64,000 nt of DNA, from assembly GCA_045562575.1 (NCBI GenBank), contig JBJKVQ010000021.1, positions 1-64,000 on the forward strand. Reading direction: 5' to 3'. Position numbers and translations under genes: made by a program. This DNA is from UBA6952 sp045562575. Lineage in GTDB: Bacteria; Chloroflexota; Dehalococcoidia; Lucifugimonadales; UBA6952. A model generated the notes under the pieces. That model was not told the DNA's origin and made no database searches. It saw only the letters and a list, made by a program, of their open reading frames with translations. Numbering within the stretch: the stretch's first letter is position 1; each line of letters begins with the position of its first letter. Shown here piece after piece: positions 34,464 to 43,568 of the stretch.

Positions 34464-35117
34464 TCATAATTTATTTACATTGTCTTCAAGTAATGTAATG
34501 TTTTGATGTTTATCTAAATATTTTTGGATTTTTACTTGGATTTCTTGATAATAATTATCAGCAAAAATATTGTCAGCAGTCATAATTATTGCATCTTCTT
34601 GATTATCAGAATAATATCTCTTTCTTCTCCCCACTTCTATCAAATCATATTTGGAATATAAGTTCTGAGCAATTTCATTCGTCACTCTTACTTCTAAAGT
34701 CACTGAATTCATTTTCTTTTTAAAAGCTCTTTGAAATGCAGCAATTAAAAGCATTTCACCTAATCCCATACGCCTAAACTCATCTCTAGTTGCTATAGAA
34801 GTAATATGAGATTCATCAAGTGAATACCATATCCCAATATAGCCAACTATAATTGAATCTTTGGGGACAGATATTTTTGAAGAAAATAAATTCTGTAATT
34901 TTTTTAAGGATTTTTTTATAAATGAAGTATTCAAATTAATTTGAGGATAAACTACTTCATCATCTAACTTACAATTTATTACAAAATATTCAGTCAATTT
35001 GTTATCGAGTTCTCGTTTAAAAGGTATAGGGGGCCACATAGTAGGAAAGGCTTGCCGCTCAATTACTGCGACTTCAGAAATATCATTATTTTTCATTAAT
35101 CTTACTGAAAAATTCAT
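34464..35117 (-). CDS. rimI: GNAT acetyltransferase, RimI-like
   Basis: A 217-residue GNAT protein. The acetyl-CoA site is visible as IATRDEFRRMGLGEMLLIAA (the R-x-x-G-x-G/A pyrophosphate loop), followed by VTLEVRVTNEIAQNLYSKYDLIEVGRRKRYY, which is the RimI signature for N-terminal acetylation of ribosomal protein S18 or other proteins. An insert of about 50 residues between the first and second strands (around 45-95) and a C-terminal tail make it longer than RimI (about 150). It stands alone between the HMG-CoA-lyase leader and a divergent ABC exporter. The substrate is inferred from motif similarity only. Confidence 0.78.
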   Translation of the reverse strand: MNFSVRLMKNNDISEVAVIERQAFPTMWPPIPFKRELDNKLTEYFVINCKLDDEVVYPQINLNTSFIKKSLKKLQNLFSSKISVPKDSIIVGYIGIWYSLDESHITSIATRDEFRRMGLGEMLLIAAFQRAFKKKMNSVTLEVRVTNEIAQNLYSKYDLIEVGRRKRYYSDNQEDAIIMTADNIFADNYYQEIQVKIQKYLDKHQNITLLEDNVNKL

Positions 35118-35263
35118 AATCCCATATGTAATAAAATTTGATCAGATAATTTATTTTATTAAAAAATAATGGCTGAATGAAAACAAATTGTTGGCAATTT
35201 ATCACTATTTAAGTAATAATAGCGGAAGAATTTTTATATTTTATACCTTGAACGTATACTTTT

Positions 35264-37048
35264 ATGAACGTATTAATCAGATTAGCCAAAAGAACTGCAC
35301 CATATAAGCAACGATTACTTTTAGCATATCTTTCCATAATAGGCGTAACTGTTTTTGGATTAATGATCCCAAAAATAATAGGAACTGCCATCGATGCTGT
35401 AATTACTTCTGGTTCAGCACAAGGCTTGTGGCTTTTAGCTGCAGGGATAATATTGGTCAATATTTTTCGTGGCCTCATGGCTTATGGCCAAACGTACTTT
35501 GGTGAATCACTTGGTCAACAAGTAGCATATGACCTTAGAAATGAGTTTTATACTCATTTACAAACCCTAAATTTTGATTTCCATGATAAACATCAAACAG
35601 GTAATTTAATGTCCAGAGCCACATCTGATATTGAAGGAATTCGAATGTTTGTACAAGGAGGTATGATACGATCATTTTTCTGTATTAGTTTAATAATTGG
35701 TGTCATGATTCTGATCGTTTTATTAGATTGGAAATTAAGCTTATATTGCTTAGTGTTTGTTCCTTTTATTATATGGAGAGGAAGTAAATTCATTTTAGCT
35801 CAAAGAAAAAAATGGTTCCTTGTCCAAGTAGCAATGGGGCATATGACTACTATCCTTCAAGAAAATTTATCTGGACAAAAAGTAGTAAAAGCATTTGGAG
35901 CTGAAGACTTTGAAGAAAAACGATTTCTTAACCGAACCAGCGAGGTTGCAGAACATGCTTATGAAGCTGCTGCACTACAGGCTAATAATGCTGGAATGAT
36001 GACGTTTTTCTATATGGCTAGTACTGCTCTAATCTTATGGATTGGAGGTACTGAGGTTGTTGACGGGAATATGACTGCAGGAGAACTTGCTCAATTCATA
36101 TTATATCTTGGGATGTTAGCAATGCCTGTAAGAATTGCTGCCTGGGTAACTAATTCTTTTTCCCGAGGACTCTCTGCTGGAACTCGTATATTTGAAATAT
36201 TAGATAGCGACCCATCGATTTTCAATCACAATAATGCAGATGGAACAACTAATATTAAAGGTGAAGTTAAATTTGAAAATGTTTCATTTTCTCATGAATC
36301 AGGAAAAGATATTTTGAAAAATATTGATTTCCGTATTAACCCAGGCGAAACTTTAGGTATTATTGGACCTCCAGGAAGCGGAAAAACAAGTATTATCAAT
36401 CTGATTCCACGATTTTATGAACCCACCAATGGTAAAGTAACTATAGACAATATATCTGTAGATGCGTTTGAATTAATAAATTTACGAAAAAATATTGGTT
36501 TAATTCACCAAGATGTTTTCTTATTCACTGATAGTATTAGGGAAAATATAGCCTATGGTAATCCTAATATTTCTTTAGAAGAAATAGAAAAAGTTTCCAA
36601 AATTGCCCAGATTCATGACTTTATTATGACTCTCCCACATCAATACGACACTGTTGTTGGCGAAAGAGGAAGTACCTTATCTGGGGGACAAAGACAAAGA
36701 ATTTCTATCGCCAGAGCACTGCTGATTGATCCACCAATATTAATAATTGATGATGCTACTTCTAGTGTTGATACAATCACAGAAAAATATATCCAAGCTC
36801 AATTAGAAAAAATTTCCCAAGATAAGACAACAATTATCATCGCCCACAGAATAAGTTCTGTTCAGAATGCAGATCATATTATTGTCTTAAATAATGGATT
36901 AATTGAACAAAAAGGTAATCATACAAAGTTGACCCAAGAAGAAGGTATTTATAAAGAACTTTACAACTTACAAATAGCTGAAAACCAACCAGATCAACCT
37001 TATATCCAAAATAATATATCCTTGAAAGAAGATAGTAATCATGCTTAA
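35264..37048 (+). CDS. ABC exporter half-transporter, degenerate-site subunit
   Basis: This 594-residue protein joins a six-helix membrane domain (about 15-310) to an ATPase domain (about 340-580). The ATPase has Walker A GPPGSGKTS, Q-loop HQDVFLFTDSI, a canonical signature LSGGQRQRIS, and H-loop IIIAHRISS. Walker B ends ILIIDDATS, with Asp in place of the catalytic Glu. In heterodimeric exporters such as TM287/288, BmrCD and LmrCD this marks the subunit with the non-hydrolysing site (established). The next gene overlaps by 8 bases and encodes the partner. The substrate, a drug, lipid or peptide, is unknown. No strong ribosome site precedes the ATG. Confidence 0.9.
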   Translation: MNVLIRLAKRTAPYKQRLLLAYLSIIGVTVFGLMIPKIIGTAIDAVITSGSAQGLWLLAAGIILVNIFRGLMAYGQTYFGESLGQQVAYDLRNEFYTHLQTLNFDFHDKHQTGNLMSRATSDIEGIRMFVQGGMIRSFFCISLIIGVMILIVLLDWKLSLYCLVFVPFIIWRGSKFILAQRKKWFLVQVAMGHMTTILQENLSGQKVVKAFGAEDFEEKRFLNRTSEVAEHAYEAAALQANNAGMMTFFYMASTALILWIGGTEVVDGNMTAGELAQFILYLGMLAMPVRIAAWVTNSFSRGLSAGTRIFEILDSDPSIFNHNNADGTTNIKGEVKFENVSFSHESGKDILKNIDFRINPGETLGIIGPPGSGKTSIINLIPRFYEPTNGKVTIDNISVDAFELINLRKNIGLIHQDVFLFTDSIRENIAYGNPNISLEEIEKVSKIAQIHDFIMTLPHQYDTVVGERGSTLSGGQRQRISIARALLIDPPILIIDDATSSVDTITEKYIQAQLEKISQDKTTIIIAHRISSVQNADHIIVLNNGLIEQKGNHTKLTQEEGIYKELYNLQIAENQPDQPYIQNNISLKEDSNHA

Positions 37049-38831
37049 TAAACGAACTGCAGCATGGACTACTCTGAATGAAGAAGAAATTGGTGCTGTA
37101 TGGGATTTTGGAGCTGCAAAAAAGCTTTTTCCTTTTCTTAGAGGAAAGTTCATTGTTTTTAGTTTAGCCATGGTAATGATGGTATTTTACACTTTGACTA
37201 TAGTTGCTTTACCAAGAATCATAGGATATGTCACAGATGCTTTCATCCTGACCCAAGATAAATCTAGTTTAAATCAATGGGGTATAGCTTTATTTGCAGT
37301 TGTAACTATTAATTATGTAGCAAATGTTAGTTATCTGAAGTTATTAGCACAAGCTTCTCAACACGTACTTCTTAATCTAAGAATGAAAATGTTCGATCAC
37401 TTACAAAATCTATCCATTCCATTTTTCGATAAAAACGAAGTGGGTAGAATAATGAGTCGTATTCAAAATGATGTAAATCAATTACAAGAATTTTTCCCTA
37501 TGTTGGCCTTAACTCTTGGTGATCTTCTTAGTGTAGTAGGTATAACAATTGTTATGTTATTAATGAATGTTAAATTAGCTCTATATTGTTTTATCGTAAT
37601 TCCATTCTTGTTATTTATCATTGCTCTCTGGCAAACGAGAGCAAAAGCAGCATTTGTGAAAGTAAGGCAGGCAATATCAGTCGTTAATTCAAGACTTCAA
37701 CAAAACATTTCTGGGGTACGTATTGTACAAAGTTTCAATAGAGAGGAAAGAAATGCAATAATTTTCGATGGGGTAAATGATGACCATTTACAAGCAAATA
37801 TTAAAGCTATTAAATTATCATCTGCTTTAATGCCAACCGTGGAACTTGTTACAGCAATATCTTTAAGCTTAGTAATAATTATTGGCGGCAATATGGTACT
37901 TGGTGAAGAATTACAATTAGGCGAATTAATTGCATTTACCCTTTATGTACAAAGATTTTTTGAACCAATAAGAAGTTTAACAATGCAATATACAGAATTT
38001 CAAAGAACTACCACATCTGCAGTAAGAATTTTTGAATTGCTTAGTGTTGAACCCGAAGTCATTTATCAAGAATCTATAAAATCAAATAGTAAAATTGAAA
38101 AATCAGGTAAATTGAAATTTGATAACGTCACTATGGAATATACAAAGGATCGGTTTGCATTAAGAAACCTAGATCTAACTATTGAATCAGGAGAAATGAT
38201 AGCCTTAGTGGGTCCAACTGGAGCTGGTAAAACAACAATAGCTTCACTAGCTGCAAGATTTTATGACCCGACTGAAGGAAATGTATTCATTGATGGATTA
38301 AATTTAAAAGAACTTCCCAGAGAATATTTAAGACAACGTTTGGGTATGGTTTTACAAGAACCATTTTTATATTCATTAACTGTTGCTGATAATATTAAAT
38401 ATAATAAAAATAATGCATCTATGGAAGATATAATTAAAGCAAGTAAACTTGCAGGTGGTCATGAATTTATTAGTGAATTAAGTGAAGGTTACAATACAAT
38501 TTTACATGAACGCGGAATGAATCTTAGTTTAGGACAAAGGCAATTGATTAGTTTTGCAAGAGTATTATTAGCAGATCCAGAAATACTTATACTGGATGAA
38601 GCTACAGCGAATGTAGATACTTTTACAGAAATAAAAATACAGAAAGCATTAACTACTTTGCTCGACAATCGCACATCTATTGTTATAGCTCACCGACTAT
38701 CGACAATACGAAATGCAGATAGAATAATTGTGATGGACCAGGGAAAGATTTTGGCATCTGGTAGTCATGATGAACTAATGAATTCAAGTGAATTTTATCA
38801 AAATTTATATAATTTAAACTTCACTGAGTAA
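37041..38831 (+). CDS. ABC exporter half-transporter, catalytic-site subunit
   Basis: The 596-residue partner of the preceding half-transporter: an N-terminal cytoplasmic stretch, six membrane helices (about 40-330) and an ATPase domain. It has Walker A GPTGAGKTT, Q-loop LQEPFLYSLTV, Walker B ILILDEATANVD with the normal catalytic Glu, and H-loop IVIAHRLST. The signature is LSLGQRQLIS rather than LSGGQ. The degenerate signature here and the Asp in the partner fall on the same composite site, the usual pattern of heterodimeric exporters. It overlaps the first gene by 8 bases and ends directly against the convergent PlsY-like gene. Confidence 0.9.
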   Translation: MLNKRTAAWTTLNEEEIGAVWDFGAAKKLFPFLRGKFIVFSLAMVMMVFYTLTIVALPRIIGYVTDAFILTQDKSSLNQWGIALFAVVTINYVANVSYLKLLAQASQHVLLNLRMKMFDHLQNLSIPFFDKNEVGRIMSRIQNDVNQLQEFFPMLALTLGDLLSVVGITIVMLLMNVKLALYCFIVIPFLLFIIALWQTRAKAAFVKVRQAISVVNSRLQQNISGVRIVQSFNREERNAIIFDGVNDDHLQANIKAIKLSSALMPTVELVTAISLSLVIIIGGNMVLGEELQLGELIAFTLYVQRFFEPIRSLTMQYTEFQRTTTSAVRIFELLSVEPEVIYQESIKSNSKIEKSGKLKFDNVTMEYTKDRFALRNLDLTIESGEMIALVGPTGAGKTTIASLAARFYDPTEGNVFIDGLNLKELPREYLRQRLGMVLQEPFLYSLTVADNIKYNKNNASMEDIIKASKLAGGHEFISELSEGYNTILHERGMNLSLGQRQLISFARVLLADPEILILDEATANVDTFTEIKIQKALTTLLDNRTSIVIAHRLSTIRNADRIIVMDQGKILASGSHDELMNSSEFYQNLYNLNFTE

Positions 38832-39446
38832 TTAATATAATCGCAACCTATATTGGTGCATACCCTTAAGTAATACTAGTATTGCGCACAACGCTACAGC
38901 AAATAAACCTTGTAAATCTGGATAACTATATTTAAAGTCCATAAGAACATATTGATATCTAGTTATTGAAGCAAAAACTATGAGAAGTATAAACAAAGCA
39001 CCTACAACAGCAAATGCTTTGGTTTTGAGAATAAGAATTAAAACAATAGGAAATAGTATTAAAAATGCTAAAGGATTAATTGCACAGGAAACACCAATAC
39101 ATTTCGCCAAACCTGTTCCACCCTGGAATTTAAAGTAAACGGGGAAAAAGGTGCCTAAGAGTATGAAACTTGGCAAAGTAATAATTAAGAATGTTTTAAA
39201 TCCTTCTAAATTACTTGCCAAATAAATTCCAATTGTAAATATAATAAATCCAGTAAAAACATCACCCAGAAAAACTAGAAACCCACCGGTTAAGCCGAAT
39301 TCTCTTGAAAAATTTGCAGTTCCTGGATTATTTGTACCAAAATCTCTAATTTCTTTTTTATAAAATTTTGTAATGATATTTGCCCATACTAATGAACCAC
39401 CTAAGTAAGCAAATAAAATCAATAATATAATATTTAGTATATCCAC
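38832..39446 (-). CDS. PlsY-like glycerol-3-phosphate acyltransferase family membrane protein (divergent)
   Basis: A 204-residue protein with five to six membrane helices. The PlsY motif 1 is recognisable (a GGSLVWANIITK helix, then EIRDFGTNNPGTANFSREFG), and motif 2 appears as FFPVYFKFQGGTGLAK. True PlsY, which acylates glycerol-3-phosphate from acyl-phosphate, has GGKGVA; here the Lys is Thr, the preceding conserved His is Thr, and the C-terminal motif 3 is reduced to KGMHQYRLRLY. It could be a paralogue with altered or lost activity. It is downstream of the CoA-transferase cluster (22 bases) on the same strand. Family call is fair, function uncertain. Confidence 0.65.
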   Translation of the reverse strand: MDILNIILLILFAYLGGSLVWANIITKFYKKEIRDFGTNNPGTANFSREFGLTGGFLVFLGDVFTGFIIFTIGIYLASNLEGFKTFLIITLPSFILLGTFFPVYFKFQGGTGLAKCIGVSCAINPLAFLILFPIVLILILKTKAFAVVGALFILLIVFASITRYQYVLMDFKYSYPDLQGLFAVALCAILVLLKGMHQYRLRLY

Positions 39447-39468
39447 TACTCCTCCTAAATATATTTCA

Positions 39469-40725
39469 CTATATTATCTTGTTTGCTTTCAACTTCTCAA
39501 TATCACTAGCAGTGAAATTCAACATATGTTTATAAATTTCATTGTTATCTTGACCTAACTGCGGTGTAGGGGCATGAATTCTCCAAGGAGTTTTATTGAA
39601 AATATATGGAGCACCTGGAAAATATAAAGGAGTATCTTCATTTTCGCTACTGATATCAACAAAAAATCCTCTTTCCCAAAAGTGGTTATCTGCCACATTA
39701 TCCTCAGGAGACCGTACTAATCCCCAAGGCAACCCAATAGATTGAGCCCTATTAAACACATATTCTGTATCTAAGGAATTAATTAAGTGGCCAATATAAC
39801 TAAATAGGGTAAACATTAGATTAGGCTCTCTATTTCTAATAGTTACCATCTCTTCATACTTAGGTGTTAATAATTCAGATGCGTCTTGTGATTCTTGAAT
39901 CCATTCTAATAACATTACCCATCTCTTCAAATCCTGTGGAGGAGTTCCAAATACATGAATCATTCCACCATCTTTACATTTATAGATTGCTGGAGGGGTA
40001 GGATTAATACTATGATGACGACCCGTTTGTCGTAGTGGTACAGCATTTTGATAAATATACATAGGTAAAGCAGCTTCTGTAGATGAAGAGATTGCTTCAT
40101 GAATTGAGACATCTATATATTGTCCTTCATTAGTCATATCTCGGTATAATAAAGCAACTAATGTGCTAATTGTTGCATAATGTGATCCAGTATAATATCC
40201 AGCCCAACCATCAGGACACATAGGCGGATTACCAGGTAAATGATCATATCCACAACTAGCAACTGGACCACCAAGAGAAAGAGCAACTAAATCAGTTGTT
40301 TTATAGTTTGAATAAGGTCCAGTTTTTCCAAAACCCGTTATGGCTGTCCAAATTAATCTACTATTTCTCTTATAAATCTCTTCATAAGTTAAGCCCAATT
40401 TTTCCAGATAATTATTATCAAAAGATTCTAAAAGTATATCTGCTTTTACGCATAATTCTTTTAATATTTTTATCCCTTTTTCTGTAGAGATATCTAAGGT
40501 AATACTTTTTTTACTAGTATTATGATACCAATCATACAGGCTGGATTCTTCAGTAACGTTGTCCATAAAAAACGGCCCTATCAATCGTGTTTTATTACCA
40601 GATAAAGGCTCGATTCTGATTACAGTTGCTCCCATATCCGCAAGTAATTTTCCCGTATAGACACCTTTTTCGTCAGTGAGATCTAGAACTACAACATCAT
40701 TGAGAGCATAAGCCTGATTAATCAA
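39469..40725 (-). CDS. CaiB/BaiF (family III) CoA-transferase, second gene of second pair
   Basis: A 418-residue family III CoA-transferase. Visible are a VLDLTDEKGVYTGKLLADM start strand, GATVIRIEPL, a NTSKKSITLDI segment, WTAITGFGKTGPYSNY, and a SHYATISTLVALLYRD helix in the catalytic-Asp region, where no clear Asp stands; it may be the non-catalytic partner. Its ATG overlaps the stop of the 41978-40722 gene by 4 bases. The arrangement repeats that at 30351-32926, and the two pairs may be ancient duplicates or parallel systems. The substrate is unknown. Confidence 0.82.
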   Translation of the reverse strand: MINQAYALNDVVVLDLTDEKGVYTGKLLADMGATVIRIEPLSGNKTRLIGPFFMDNVTEESSLYDWYHNTSKKSITLDISTEKGIKILKELCVKADILLESFDNNYLEKLGLTYEEIYKRNSRLIWTAITGFGKTGPYSNYKTTDLVALSLGGPVASCGYDHLPGNPPMCPDGWAGYYTGSHYATISTLVALLYRDMTNEGQYIDVSIHEAISSSTEAALPMYIYQNAVPLRQTGRHHSINPTPPAIYKCKDGGMIHVFGTPPQDLKRWVMLLEWIQESQDASELLTPKYEEMVTIRNREPNLMFTLFSYIGHLINSLDTEYVFNRAQSIGLPWGLVRSPEDNVADNHFWERGFFVDISSENEDTPLYFPGAPYIFNKTPWRIHAPTPQLGQDNNEIYKHMLNFTASDIEKLKANKII

Positions 40726-41978
40726 AAGACTTCCTCGCTTTCCATTCTGTCTAAGTCTTCTTGTTTATAACCTAACAAATCAGAAATTATTGATTTACTA
40801 TCCTGGCCTAATAGTGGAGATGATCTATCCATACGATGGCCTATTCCACTAAATTTTGCAGGAAAGCCATCAAATTCATATGTTCCAATTTCAGGGTGTT
40901 CGATTTTTTGAAAATAATTTCGCTCTTTCAGTTGAGTATCAGAGGTAACCCTATCTCTTGCATTCTGTACAACTCCTGCACTAACACCTTCTTTCTGCAA
41001 TAAATGCATGAGTTCTACTGCATCCCAATGTTTAAGACACTCTTCCAATTCTTTATCTAAAACATCTTGATTTGTAATACGTAATTCATTGGTAATGAAT
41101 AAATTATTTTTTTGTAAATCAATTCTATTTATCACTTTACAAAAGTTTTCCCATTCAACATCATTTGAAACAACTATAGATATCCATCTATCTTCTCCAG
41201 AACATCGATAAATATTATGAGGAGCCACAATATCAAATCGTGCTCTATTTCCTGGGGGATTTTCTGGACGTTTATATTTTCTACCGTTCATTAAATAATC
41301 TAACAAATATGTTCCTGTAAGAGCCATGCCTGTTTCTACTTGCGAAATATCAATTGATTGTCCTTCTCCCATATTATTCCTATGATGTAAAGCTAATAGT
41401 AATGCTATTGCTCCATAATACCCAGCTGTATGATCTAAAAATGAATACCCCCAACCAGAAGGATATTCATCAGGAATACCTGACATATAAGTTAATCCAG
41501 ATAGTGCCTGTGCAGTAGGTCCCCACGTTGTGTAATCTTGCTTACTTCCACTATGGCCAAATCCTGACAAGCTTAAATAAATTATGTCCGGTTTGATTTT
41601 TACCTGTTCCTCATAATTTAATCCCCATCTCTCCAACACTTTTGAACTAAAATTTTCAATCAATATATCTGAGACACTAATGAGATTTTTCAAAACATCC
41701 ATTCCGTCGGGATGCATAACATTGAGACTAAGTGAAGATTTATTGCGATTTAAATTATTAAAAAACCCACTACGATTTATACCAGATATACCATCTGCAA
41801 ATGGTGGTGCTCCTCTAATGTAATCTGGAGATTCTTTATACTCAACTTTTATAACTTCGGCACCTAAATCTGCAAAAATCCTCGTTGTTTGAGGACCAGC
41901 AACTATCCATGTTAAATCAACTATTCTTATACCTGATAATGGTAGTGGTTGACCTTTATCATTATGGTTAAAAATCAT
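40722..41978 (-). CDS. CaiB/BaiF (family III) CoA-transferase, first gene of second pair
   Basis: A 418-residue family III CoA-transferase with IVDLTWIVAGPQTTRIFADL, GAEVIKVEY, NRNKSSLSLNV, a SLSGFGHSGSKQDY segment, and a YSFLDHTAGYYGAIALLLAL helix bearing the Asp expected to carry the acyl anhydride. The C-terminal GIGHRMDRSSPLLGQDSKSI is typical. Its ATG overlaps the enoyl-CoA hydratase stop by 4 bases, and its end overlaps the partner by 4 bases, giving a tightly coupled run of three genes. It likely activates a carboxylic acid for the hydratase and SDR that precede it in the operon. Confidence 0.85.
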   Translation of the reverse strand: MIFNHNDKGQPLPLSGIRIVDLTWIVAGPQTTRIFADLGAEVIKVEYKESPDYIRGAPPFADGISGINRSGFFNNLNRNKSSLSLNVMHPDGMDVLKNLISVSDILIENFSSKVLERWGLNYEEQVKIKPDIIYLSLSGFGHSGSKQDYTTWGPTAQALSGLTYMSGIPDEYPSGWGYSFLDHTAGYYGAIALLLALHHRNNMGEGQSIDISQVETGMALTGTYLLDYLMNGRKYKRPENPPGNRARFDIVAPHNIYRCSGEDRWISIVVSNDVEWENFCKVINRIDLQKNNLFITNELRITNQDVLDKELEECLKHWDAVELMHLLQKEGVSAGVVQNARDRVTSDTQLKERNYFQKIEHPEIGTYEFDGFPAKFSGIGHRMDRSSPLLGQDSKSIISDLLGYKQEDLDRMESEEVF

Positions 41979-42778
41979 ACACTACCCTTCCATTGAGGAC
42001 TTCTTTTTTCTACAAAAGCACTCATTCCTTCTAATCTATCGGGAGATGCCATATGCAAGTCTATCCAATAATATGTTTTGTTAAACGCAGCTTCTAGAGG
42101 TAAGTCGAACCCAAGAGTTGAGGCTTCTTTCGTTCCCTGTATCGCTAATGGAGCACATTTGATAATATCTGAAGCCCATTCTGATACTACAGAATATAAA
42201 TTATCTAAAGTACATACTTGATTAACTAAACCATAACCAAAAGCATCCTGGGCAGAAAGTCTTCTTGCTGTAAGCATCATACCCATAGCAACCTTATATG
42301 GTATTTGTCTTGGTAATCTATGCATACCTCCAGCTCCTGCAACTAATCCTACAGTCGGTTCTGGTAAACCAAATTGTGCATGATCTGCTGCAACAATAAT
42401 GTCACATGCTAAGGCAAGTTCAAATCCACCTCCCAAAGCAAATCCATTTACTGCTGCAATTAATGGTTTTGACATTCTATATCGAGGATTCGTTATACCG
42501 CCAAATCCTCCCAATGGCATATTCCCTAATTTATTATGATCTAATCCTTTTTTTGCCAATTCGGTGGAAAATTTTAAGTCATTACCTGCACTAAATGACT
42601 TATCGCCAGCACCTGTTAAAACCGCTACTCTAATATCTGGATCTTTATCAATTAAATTCCAAATATTAAAAAGCTCAACATGTGCGGGTTGATGTAAGGC
42701 ATTTCTTACTTCTTCTCTATTTATCGTCACCCATGCTACTTGATCTTTAACCTCAAATTTCACATATTCATAGCTCAT
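41975..42778 (-). CDS. Enoyl-CoA hydratase/isomerase (crotonase family)
   Basis: This 267-residue crotonase-fold enzyme hydrates or isomerises an acyl-CoA. It has the SAGNDLKFS oxyanion-hole region, NGFALGGGFELALACDI, and LPEPTVGLVAGAGG, where the first catalytic Glu is present; the second catalytic Glu is not obvious in the usual place, so the reaction could be isomerisation or another crotonase chemistry. A strong ribosome site (GAGGAAC) precedes the ATG. It follows the SDR gene by 25 bases and overlaps the next CoA-transferase gene by 4, making a catabolic module. Confidence 0.85.
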   Translation of the reverse strand: MSYEYVKFEVKDQVAWVTINREEVRNALHQPAHVELFNIWNLIDKDPDIRVAVLTGAGDKSFSAGNDLKFSTELAKKGLDHNKLGNMPLGGFGGITNPRYRMSKPLIAAVNGFALGGGFELALACDIIVAADHAQFGLPEPTVGLVAGAGGMHRLPRQIPYKVAMGMMLTARRLSAQDAFGYGLVNQVCTLDNLYSVVSEWASDIIKCAPLAIQGTKEASTLGFDLPLEAAFNKTYYWIDLHMASPDRLEGMSAFVEKRSPQWKGSV

Positions 42779-42803
42779 AGTTCCTCCTCAAATTGGTCAT
42801 TAT

Positions 42804-43553
42804 TTAATATGTTGCTCTTCCTCCACTAATATCAAAAACAGCTCCTGTACTGAATGAACATTCTGAGGATGATAACCACGCAACTAAAGCTGCAATTTCA
42901 GTTATTTCTCCTGTTCTACCAACTGGAATTTTATCGACCATATATTTCACTTGATCTGGTGTGAATTGATCAAGAATTCTCGTTTGTACAACTGCAGGGG
43001 TAATACAATTAGCTAACACCCCTGTCCCAGCTAGTTCTTTACCTACTGACTTGGTTAAGCCTATAACAGCTGATTTTGTAGCAGAATAAGGTACCATGCG
43101 TGGATTACCTTCTTTGCCAGCAATGGACGCTATATTAACTATTCGCCCATAATCTTTTTCAATCATATGAGGTATTACTTCATGACAAAAAGAAAAAACC
43201 CCTCTAAAATTTGTTCTGTAAACTCTATCTAGTTCTTCAACATCTAGTTCCCAGATATTACCATTTTTACCTCCAATACCAGCATTATTAACAAGTATGT
43301 CTATTCTTCCCCACTTGTCTAATGCTTTCCTAACCGCTTCTTGAGCAGTCTCTGGATTAGCAACATCACCTATACATATTTCTAAATCTACTCCATTTGC
43401 AGCCAGCTCAGTCCCCGATTGTTCTGCCAAATCTGCATCAAAATCAACCATAACAATATTTGCACCATCATCTGAAAGCCTCTTAGCTATACCGTAGCCA
43501 ATTCCAGTAGCGGAACCTGTTACAATAGCTACTTGCCCATCCAGATTACCCAT
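42804..43553 (-). CDS. Short-chain dehydrogenase/reductase (FabG-like)
   Basis: A 249-residue SDR oxidoreductase. The nucleotide loop GSATGIGYGIA, the NNAGIG motif, catalytic Ser in NIASIAG, and Tyr-x3-Lys in YSATKSAVIG are intact; the acidic residue after the second strand (VDFDAD) favours NAD over NADP. In context it may oxidise the 3-hydroxyacyl-CoA made by the neighbouring hydratase, but the SDR substrate cannot be read from sequence. The AAGGGGG ribosome site is strong. It is between a PfkB kinase gene (15 bases) and the hydratase gene. Confidence 0.88.
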   Translation of the reverse strand: MGNLDGQVAIVTGSATGIGYGIAKRLSDDGANIVMVDFDADLAEQSGTELAANGVDLEICIGDVANPETAQEAVRKALDKWGRIDILVNNAGIGGKNGNIWELDVEELDRVYRTNFRGVFSFCHEVIPHMIEKDYGRIVNIASIAGKEGNPRMVPYSATKSAVIGLTKSVGKELAGTGVLANCITPAVVQTRILDQFTPDQVKYMVDKIPVGRTGEITEIAALVAWLSSSECSFSTGAVFDISGGRATY

Positions 43554-43568
43554 ATTTCCCCCTTAGGT

